From Oligoflexus sp. (lineage in GTDB: Bacteria > Bdellovibrionota_B > Oligoflexia > Oligoflexales > Oligoflexaceae): a stretch of 13,308 nt of DNA. The notes beneath the pieces were generated by a model. That model was not told the DNA's origin and did not search any database. It saw nothing but the letters and a program-made list of their open reading frames with translations. Position numbers and translations under genes: made by a program. Location: assembly GCA_030151925.1 (NCBI GenBank), contig JASLCY010000401.1:1-13308 (forward strand), read 5' to 3'. Position 1 is the first letter of the stretch. Each line of letters starts with the position of its first letter. Shown here piece after piece: positions 7,629-13,308 of this stretch.

Positions 7629-10600
7629 GGCGCGCCTCCTTCCGCTTGTTTGAGATCGAGCGCGAGGGCCGCCGTATCCTGGATCACGCGTTTCAGATAA
7701 AGGCTCTGGAGAGCCGGCACGATAAAGAGCGTCAGGATCATCGACAGCCCGAGGCCGCCGCCGACCGCGATGCCGAGCGGCTGCAGGACGCGGCCGCCGG
7801 TTCCGAGGCCGAGGGCGATAGGCATCATGCCGAGGATAGTCGTCAGGCTGGTGATCAGGATAGGCCTGAGCCGTTGTTTGGCGGCCTCCAGGCAGGCATC
7901 GATCGGTCCCCGCCCCTGCTCCGCCAGACGCCGCGCGAAATCCACGAGTATGATGCTGTTGTTCACCGCGATGCCGTTGAGCAGGATCATGCCGAGCGCC
8001 GCGTTTACCGACAGCGAGCTGCGGAAGACGAAGAGCGAGACCAAAGCGCCTATGAGCCCGAGAGGAACGGCGGTCAAAACCAGGAAGGACTCGATCATCG
8101 ATCCGAACTGCAGCACCATCGTGAGGAAGATGAGGCCGAGCGAGCAGATGAAGGCGATGAGCAGCTGGTTCATCGAATCCGTGAGTTCCTTCTGGGGATC
8201 CTCGAGCTGCACGGTGAGCGGGCCGAGCTTGAGTTTCGGCAGCTCCTCGGCGATCCACTTCTTGATCGCTTTCTGGGTCTGCTCGATCTTCTCGCGCGTA
8301 ATCGTCTCCCTGTGCCCATAGGCCTGCACCATAGCGAGGATACGGCCCGATTCCACATAAAAGGCCTGCTGCTGGTCGAGCCGCTCGATATCGGCGAGCG
8401 CCCGCAGCGGGATCATATCGCCCCGCACTTTAAGAGGATAGCTGCCGAGATCCGCGACCGAGGAGAGCACGCCCTCCGGATACCGCATGACGATAGGCGT
8501 ATTGACCTGATCGAGCAGGAGCTCGCCTATCCATTTGCCCTGCGTCGCCACTCGGATGGCATCGGTCACCGACTCCGGAGTCCAGAGGAAGCCGTCCTGC
8601 GCGAGCATATTCCATTGATCGCGATGCGGAAGGATCTCGATGCTGGCCGAGTCGTCGGTTCCCGGGTTCGCCCAGATATCGGTAAAACCCTTCTGCGCGT
8701 CGATCACCTGCTTGAGGTCGCGAGCGGCGAGCAGGCGATCTTCGGCCGAGCCGCCGGTGATCGCGGCCCGGATCTGGGGCGGATCCGGAATGCGGAATTC
8801 GCTCGGATTCCACTCATCGATATTGATGCGGGTGTTGCCGGAATTGCCCACGCGCGCTTCGATCTTCTTCCGGACCTTCTGCATGTGCGATTTATCGCGC
8901 AGGCGCGCCTGGATGTTGGCGTCGTTCGGCCCATCCACCTGGTCGAAGGTATAGATGAGCTCATCCTGCATATCGGCCAGCACATCGTGCTCGAGTTTCT
9001 GCACGATGGCCTCCATCTGCTTGATCTGCGAGTTGTTGGTGGTGCTGATGCGGATGATGAGCCAGTCGGTCTCCGGTTTGCCGATGATCTCCTTCGGCAG
9101 GTGCGGCACGATCAAAAGCAGCACGATCAAAAGCAGCGCCGCGATGCCGAGGAGCGAGCCCCAGATCGCCTTCGGATGCTCCATGAAACGATGCAGCGTC
9201 TTGAGGTAGAAGCGTTCGAAGTGGACGAGCACGCCTTCGATAGGCGGTTTCCTGTGCTTGAAATAAGGCTCTTTCTTCATAAGGTGCAGACGGACCGTCG
9301 GCACTAGGATCAACGCGACCACTGCCGAGAAACCGTGCGAGAAGATCACCGCCTTGGCCAGGTCGCCGAGGATCGCGTAGCTCAGGCCCGAGATGAACAT
9401 GAAAGGCACGAAGACCACGAGCGAGGCCAGGGTCGAGGCGATGACGGGCAGCTTCACCTCGTTCACGGCTTCCATGATGATATCGAGTTTGCGGTTCGCG
9501 TTGAGTTCGCCTTTGGCTTCCTCGAAGTGGCGGAAGATGTTCTCGAGCACCACCACCGAGGCGTCGACGTTCATGCCCGCAGCCAGGGCCAGGCCGGCGA
9601 GGGAGAGCAGGTTGATGTTGATATGGAAGATCCACATCATGATGAAGGCGAGCGCGATGCTGATCGGGATCTCGATCGCGGTGGTCGCCACGTTCCGCAG
9701 GCTGCCGATAAAGAGGAAGAGCACCAGAGACGCGAGGAGCGAGCCGATCAGGACTTCGAACATCACGCTGTGGATCGCGGCCCGTATGTAGAAGGACGGA
9801 TCGACCAGGACCCGCATCTCGACGTCGGGCGGGAAGCTGGCCTTGTTCTCCTCCACGATCTTCAGGATGCCTTCGGCCATGGCCTTGACGTTACCGCCCT
9901 GCTTGGGGGACGCGAAGAGGATAAGGCTCGATACGCCGCTTGTCTTGAAGCTCTGCGAAGACTGCGAGTTCGCCTCGAAGCGGATGTCGGCGATATCGCC
10001 GAGCGGAAGGTTGCCGCCCTGCGGAAGCGCGACCATGATCTGCCTGAGGTCCGGGAGATCGTTCACCTGCTTTTTCATGGAGACCGGCAGGCGGTGGCCG
10101 TTGTGTTCGACGGAGCCGCCGCGCAAGGTCCCGAGCGCGGATTGAATCGTGGCTTCGATCACCTGCGGCGGCAAACCGATCGCGGCGAGCACCTCGGGGC
10201 GGAGCTCGACCTTGATCTCGCGGCTCGAGGGATCCCAGAGACTCACGCCGTTGGCGTCGCGGATCTTCGTCATCTTCGGGATAAGCAGCGGTTCGAGTAT
10301 CTTGTGCAGTTCGGTGAGGCTGCGCTGCTTCGAGTAGAACGACATCGCGAAAAACGCGCCGTCGTTCATCGGCCCGACGCCCATCTCGCGCCGCGATTCC
10401 TCGGGCAGGGTCGACCCTATGCTCTGCACGGCCTGCTGCGATTCACGGAGGGCGAGCTCGGCGTCCGCGCCCCAGTTGAAGGTCATGCGTGAGACGAAGT
10501 GGTTCGAACGGTAGTTGATCTCCTGCTTCTCGAGCCTCAGCCCGGGGCCGGTGATGCTCTCGAGCTCGGATTCGAGGCGCGCGCCGTAGAGGCGACGGAA

Positions 10601-10765
10601 CTCCTCCGGACTCAACGAACCGTAAGGAACGGAGACGTAGATCTGCGGCTGCAGGGAGTCGGGGAAGAGCGAGATAGGCAGCTTGGTGCTCGCGATCAAA
10701 CCGATCACGGCGAACACGGCCATCACCATGTAGACGCGTATGGGCGTCGCTATGAGGTTTCTCAC
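7625..10765 (-). CDS. RND-family efflux pump permease (AcrB/HAE-like)
   Basis: A 1046-residue inner membrane transporter, the normal length for the AcrB type, driving proton-coupled efflux. Layout seen: membrane helix 1 (about 11-30), first periplasmic part (31-330), helices 2-6 (about 335-490), a linker, helix 7 (534-555), second periplasmic part (556-862) and helices 8-12 (865-1022). PISLFPD (30-36), helix 4 GMNVDASVVVLENIFRH (397-413), helix 10 LNGIAVNNSIILVDFARR (929-946) and RLRPILITSLTTILG (965-979) are family hallmarks. The helix-4 acidic pair is Asp401-Ala402 rather than Asp-Asp, and Asn935 replaces the lysine of AcrB; no metal-exporter (CzcA) signature is evident. It starts with GTG, overlapping the adaptor stop (GTGA). 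Drug or lipid substrates are unknown. Confidence 0.94.
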   Translation of the reverse strand: MRNLIATPIRVYMVMAVFAVIGLIASTKLPISLFPDSLQPQIYVSVPYGSLSPEEFRRLYGARLESELESITGPGLRLEKQEINYRSNHFVSRMTFNWGADAELALRESQQAVQSIGSTLPEESRREMGVGPMNDGAFFAMSFYSKQRSLTELHKILEPLLIPKMTKIRDANGVSLWDPSSREIKVELRPEVLAAIGLPPQVIEATIQSALGTLRGGSVEHNGHRLPVSMKKQVNDLPDLRQIMVALPQGGNLPLGDIADIRFEANSQSSQSFKTSGVSSLILFASPKQGGNVKAMAEGILKIVEENKASFPPDVEMRVLVDPSFYIRAAIHSVMFEVLIGSLLASLVLFLFIGSLRNVATTAIEIPISIALAFIMMWIFHININLLSLAGLALAAGMNVDASVVVLENIFRHFEEAKGELNANRKLDIIMEAVNEVKLPVIASTLASLVVFVPFMFISGLSYAILGDLAKAVIFSHGFSAVVALILVPTVRLHLMKKEPYFKHRKPPIEGVLVHFERFYLKTLHRFMEHPKAIWGSLLGIAALLLIVLLLIVPHLPKEIIGKPETDWLIIRISTTNNSQIKQMEAIVQKLEHDVLADMQDELIYTFDQVDGPNDANIQARLRDKSHMQKVRKKIEARVGNSGNTRINIDEWNPSEFRIPDPPQIRAAITGGSAEDRLLAARDLKQVIDAQKGFTDIWANPGTDDSASIEILPHRDQWNMLAQDGFLWTPESVTDAIRVATQGKWIGELLLDQVNTPIVMRYPEGVLSSVADLGSYPLKVRGDMIPLRALADIERLDQQQAFYVESGRILAMVQAYGHRETITREKIEQTQKAIKKWIAEELPKLKLGPLTVQLEDPQKELTDSMNQLLIAFICSLGLIFLTMVLQFGSMIESFLVLTAVPLGLIGALVSLFVFRSSLSVNAALGMILLNGIAVNNSIILVDFARRLAEQGRGPIDACLEAAKQRLRPILITSLTTILGMMPIALGLGTGGRVLQPLGIAVGGGLGLSMILTLFIVPALQSLYLKRVIQDTAALALDLKQAEGGAP
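7635..7641 (-). promoter_or_regulatory. Perfect Shine-Dalgarno deciding the channel-gene start
   Basis: On the minus strand AAGGAGG ends 6 nt before ATG at 7628. It identifies that ATG, not the start at 8258 of the longer open frame, as the true start of the TolC-like gene. Confidence 0.9.
9106..9135 (-). repeat. Two perfect 15-bp tandem copies inside the pump gene
   Basis: GCACGATCAAAAGCA occurs at 9106-9120 and again at 9121-9135 without mismatch. On the coding strand it gives a repeated five-residue unit, LLLIV-LLLIV, at residues 544-553 in membrane helix 7. The in-frame unit preserves the gene and looks like a recent small tandem duplication. Confidence 0.85.
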
Positions 10766-11664
10766 GGACCTTTGCCTCCCGCGTCGGGGGCGACGTCGAG
10801 GGCTTCCCCTTCCGGTATGTATCCGGCCGAGCCCGTAACGACGAGGTCGCCGTCCTTCAGATTCTCGGGCGCCAGCTCCACCTGCCCGACATCGTGCTTC
10901 ACGATCTTCACGGGAAGGTATTGGGCGGTTTTTTCCGCACTAAAACGAATGACGTAAGGATCCTTGCCTTTATAGACGATAGCGTCCTCGGGCAGGATGA
11001 TGCCTTCGTGCCGGTTGGTTTCGAAGACGACCTGCCCCATGCTGCCGGGCACCAGAACACGCAGCTCCTTGGGGCTCGCGATGATTTCGAGCTCGGCCGG
11101 GGCGGTGCCGGTGGCCTGATCGATCATCGGACTCATCGCGCGGATGCGGACGGGCAGCTTCTTGCCCTGCAGCGTAAGCGTGCCCTGATCGCCTTTGTGC
11201 AGGGCGTGGAGATCGGAGGCCGTAAGATGGATCTTCACTTTATACGCGTTCAGATCGGCGATCACCATCAGCGGTTTCGCTTTCGTCACCCGATCGCCGA
11301 CCGCGATGTCGAGGACGGTGATCATGCCGTTGATGGGCGAGACCAGGGCATAGGGCTTAAAACCGTAAGTCGGGTCGGGGTTCGTGATCTGCGCAAGGGG
11401 TTGATTAAGGCGGACCGACTGACCGAGGTCGACCCTAAGATCGGAGACGAGGCCTTCGGCGTCCGCGTAGATAGGGACGATACGAAAAGCCGCTAGGATG
11501 GCTGGATAGAGCAGACGTTCGGAAAGCGTCTGTTTCTTCACCGTATTCGCGAGCACAATGGTTTTCTTCGGCTCAGCCCGCCCGGCAGAACTCAGCAGGA
11601 CAGCCATGAGCAGGGTCACTTTGGCAACACGCGACGACACCGAGATTTGGATACAGTGCACCAT
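10762..11664 (-). CDS. RND efflux periplasmic adaptor (membrane fusion protein), hairpin-less
   Basis: A 300-residue periplasmic adaptor, short for the family (usually 350-400). Signal peptide at about residues 12-30, ending AGRA; no lipobox, so it is probably soluble or anchored only transiently. The two lipoyl half-motifs are YADAEGLVSDLRVDLGQSVR (66-85) plus LNQPLAQI (86-93), and ALVSPINGMITVLDIAVGDR (106-125) plus VTKAKPLMVIADL (126-138). Only about a dozen residues (94-105, NPDPTYGFKPY) join them, where typical adaptors carry a coiled-coil hairpin of 60 or more residues. A beta-barrel region (139-210) and a membrane-proximal domain (215-285, with ILPEDAIVYKGKDPYV) follow. ATG at 11664 has AGGGAT just upstream. 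First gene of the operon; its TGA overlaps the pump GTG. Confidence 0.88.
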   Translation of the reverse strand: MVHCIQISVSSRVAKVTLLMAVLLSSAGRAEPKKTIVLANTVKKQTLSERLLYPAILAAFRIVPIYADAEGLVSDLRVDLGQSVRLNQPLAQITNPDPTYGFKPYALVSPINGMITVLDIAVGDRVTKAKPLMVIADLNAYKVKIHLTASDLHALHKGDQGTLTLQGKKLPVRIRAMSPMIDQATGTAPAELEIIASPKELRVLVPGSMGQVVFETNRHEGIILPEDAIVYKGKDPYVIRFSAEKTAQYLPVKIVKHDVGQVELAPENLKDGDLVVTGSAGYIPEGEALDVAPDAGGKGP

Positions 11665-11697
11665 AACATCCCTATTTTTCGATCAAAACCTAGCTAT

Positions 11698-11726
11698 CTT
11701 GTAATGCAAGGTTGTGACTTCGTCAA
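11698..11726 (-). promoter_or_regulatory. Predicted promoter of the RND efflux operon
   Basis: On the minus strand TTGACG (11721-11726, 5/6) and TACAAG (11698-11703, 4/6) are 17 bp apart, placing the start of transcription near 11691, about 27 nt before the adaptor ATG. Two dyads overlap it: CTTG-N5-CAAG at 11698-11710, covering the -10, and an imperfect GTTG...CAAC repeat at 11711-11727, running into the -35. They could be repressor sites. Assigned by eye. Confidence 0.45.
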
Positions 11727-11785
11727 CTGAGTTGTTCGGTTTTGTAACAGGAATAAAGATTTTATCAACGGAAGCCGCAGCCATG

Positions 11786-11818
11786 AAAAAGCCCAGCCTC
11801 CCGGAGGAGCTGGGCTTT
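11786..11818 (-). terminator. Intrinsic terminator of the POT transporter gene
   Basis: On the minus strand a 10-bp perfect stem AAAGCCCAGC (11818-11809) / GCTGGGCTTT (11797-11788) closes an 11-nt GC-rich loop that can itself pair (CTCC/GGAG), and the stem runs into TTTTT (11790-11786). It begins 20 bp after the transporter stop codon and separates that gene from the efflux operon. Confidence 0.9.
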
Positions 11819-11837
11819 GGTTTTGAATCAATAAGGC

Positions 11838-13220
11838 TTAGTGGTTGCCGAGAGCCGAACGCAGAGGCTTGTTGAAAGCCGCCATCGCGAGGCCGGCGGC
11901 AAACGAGAGCACGGCCATCAGAGTGAAGAAGCTGCCTTTGGACATCGTGCTGTAGAACGTTCCGAGGTAGCCGCTGAGGTAGTTGCCGACGAAGCTCGAG
12001 AGGAACCACATCCCCATCATCATCGATATGATGCGAGGCGGCGCGACCTTGGTCACGAGCGACAGGCCCACGGGCGAGAGGTAGAGCTCGCCGATGGTGA
12101 GGATCAGAGTGGTGATGATGAGCCAGCCGACCGAACCGCGGCCGTCACCGACCAGTTTCGCCGCGAAGATCATGATAGCGAAAGCCGCGCCGAGCAGGAG
12201 GCAGCCGATGGCCATCTTGGTGACGGAAGTCGGTTCCCGGTCCTTCTTCGCCTGCCACTTCCAGAAGATGCCGAGCAGCGGAGCGAAAGCCAGGATAGCG
12301 AGCGGGTTGAACGATTGGTACCAGGTCGAGGGCACTTCGAAGCCGAAGAAGTTCCAATTGGTTTGGTTATCCGCCCAGAGCTGCATCGTGTTGCCTTGCT
12401 GCTCGTAGACGCCCCAGAACACGATGTTGAGCGCGCAGAGGACCACGAGGCCCCAGATCGCCGTTTTCTCTTCCTTGGTGAAAGGCTTCTTCTCTTTCGT
12501 TTCGGTCTCGACCTTGTGGACGATGTTCGCCGGGTGAGGTTTGATGAAACGTTGGCCGAAGACGTAGATGAGGAGGCCGAGGACCATGCCGACGCCGGCG
12601 GCGCCGAAGCCCCAGTGCCAGCCGACCTTCTGCCCGAGCGTGCCGCAGATCAGGGGCGAGAAGAACGCGCCGAGGTTGATGCCCATGTAGAAGAGCGTGA
12701 ACGCACCGTCGCGACGAGGATCGTTCGGAGCGTAGAGGTCGCCGACCTGAGTGGAGATATTGGGTTTGAAAGCGCCGTTGCCGACGATGAGGAACATGAG
12801 GGCCGGGAAGAACAGGTTCTCGAAGGCCATCAGGAAGTGGCCGATCGCCATCAGGATGCCGCCGATCACGACGGAACGGCGTTGACCGAGCCAGCGGTCG
12901 GCGATGATGCCGCCGAAGAACGGGGTCAGATACACGAGCGCCGTATAGAGGCCGTAGATCTGCGAAGCCATAGGCTGGATGTCGAGCGGGCCGAAGAACT
13001 TCTCGATGACGCCTTTCACCACGCCGAAACCCAGGACGTTCGCCGCGACTTCGGGTTTGAACAGATGGTTCACCATATAGAGAACGAGCAGCGCGCGCAT
13101 ACCGTAGTAGCTCATGCGCTCCCACATCTCCGTCATGAAGAGGATGTACAGACCTTTGGGGTGGCCCATGAAGCTGCCACCTTCATCGATGTAGGCCTCC
13201 GTTGCGACACCGCTTGCCAT
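11838..13220 (-). CDS. POT/PTR2-family proton-dependent oligopeptide transporter
   Basis: A 460-residue major-facilitator inner membrane protein, expected to import di- and tripeptides with protons. Seen (numbered from the ATG): the proton-coupling ExxER motif in EMWERMSYYGMRALL (31-45: Glu31, Glu34, Arg35), GGIIADRWLGQRR (103-115), the PTR2 signature FYMGINLGAFFSP (177-189), helix-7 YEQQGNTMQLWA (272-283), and ELYLSPVGLSLVTK near the end. About 20 extra residues lie between helices 1 and 2 compared with classical members. The ATG at 13220 is preferred: GGAG stands 10 nt upstream, and it gives a normal short N-terminal tail before GHPKGLYILF. A GTG at 13244, eight codons earlier, is the alternative and would give 468 residues. 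It appears monocistronic with its own terminator. Specificity (peptide, nitrate or other) is not proven. Confidence 0.92.
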   Translation of the reverse strand: MASGVATEAYIDEGGSFMGHPKGLYILFMTEMWERMSYYGMRALLVLYMVNHLFKPEVAANVLGFGVVKGVIEKFFGPLDIQPMASQIYGLYTALVYLTPFFGGIIADRWLGQRRSVVIGGILMAIGHFLMAFENLFFPALMFLIVGNGAFKPNISTQVGDLYAPNDPRRDGAFTLFYMGINLGAFFSPLICGTLGQKVGWHWGFGAAGVGMVLGLLIYVFGQRFIKPHPANIVHKVETETKEKKPFTKEEKTAIWGLVVLCALNIVFWGVYEQQGNTMQLWADNQTNWNFFGFEVPSTWYQSFNPLAILAFAPLLGIFWKWQAKKDREPTSVTKMAIGCLLLGAAFAIMIFAAKLVGDGRGSVGWLIITTLILTIGELYLSPVGLSLVTKVAPPRIISMMMGMWFLSSFVGNYLSGYLGTFYSTMSKGSFFTLMAVLSFAAGLAMAAFNKPLRSALGNH

Positions 13221-13273
13221 CACTGCTTGACTCCGTCCACTCACCGAACAGCCCCCTATCTCACGCTTTCTTC

Positions 13274-13291
13274 AAAGCTTTCAATCGATTG
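13274..13291. promoter_or_regulatory. Two abutting perfect palindromes upstream of the POT transporter
   Basis: AAAGCTTT (13274-13281) and CAATCGATTG (13282-13291) are each perfectly palindromic and directly adjacent, 54-71 bp upstream of the preferred start. They are candidate operator half-sites. A weak minus-strand -35-like TTGAAA overlaps them, but no convincing -10 box follows at normal spacing. Confidence 0.3.
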
Positions 13292-13308
13292 TTATCTCAG
13301 GAATGCCC

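Noticed and set aside
7629..8258. N-terminal extension of the channel protein frame by 210 codons
   Set aside because: This part overlaps the pump gene in another frame, lacks any domain, and a signal peptide with a perfect Shine-Dalgarno begins at 7628.
7646..9307. A 553-codon open frame on the plus strand opposite the RND pump gene
   Set aside because: Its His/Arg/Asp/Glu-rich, low-complexity product and full overlap with a canonical RND gene mark it as a shadow; the same applies to 9335-10492.

Overview
The window is GC-rich and densely packed, about 13.3 kb of ordinary bacterial chromosome. It encodes an outer-membrane-type lipoprotein and a complete inner membrane–periplasm–outer membrane efflux set, so the host is Gram-negative. 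Nothing fixes the taxon; gene style would fit a Bdellovibrionota/deltaproteobacterial-type lineage, but that is a guess. No tRNA, rRNA, CRISPR array, insertion sequence or phage gene was seen.

Region 1 (1-5122) is built around the 2-methylcitrate cycle for propionyl-CoA. prpD and prpB (the latter cut by the left edge) run on the minus strand with a TGATG stop/start overlap. prpC runs divergently on the plus strand. The 135-bp gap between them carries two good sigma70-like promoters with -35 boxes facing each other. Together PrpC, PrpD (plus an aconitase not in this window) and PrpB turn propionyl-CoA and oxaloacetate into pyruvate and succinate. No PrpR-type regulator or acnD/prpF lies in the window. 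prpC leads a tightly overlapping plus-strand operon: a luciferase-like flavin monooxygenase, an unrecognised 90-residue membrane protein and a DTW-domain (tRNA acp3U-type) protein.

Region 2 (5123-6365) holds a 232-bp spacer without a gene, then a monocistronic-looking lipoprotein with an Ig-like domain and a C-terminal PA14 domain. It converges on the next operon with only 3 bp between the stop codons.

Region 3 (6369-11727, minus strand) is a tripartite RND efflux operon in the order adaptor, pump, TolC-like channel, joined by GTGA and ATGA overlaps and preceded by a recognisable promoter. The adaptor has no alpha-helical hairpin between its two lipoyl half-motifs, and the pump has an altered proton-relay triad (Asp/Ala/Asn at the positions of AcrB Asp407/Asp408/Lys940). 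This is the most unusual system in the window.

Region 4 (11786-13308, minus strand) is a POT/PTR2-family peptide transporter ending in a clear intrinsic terminator, with two adjacent perfect palindromes upstream of its start.
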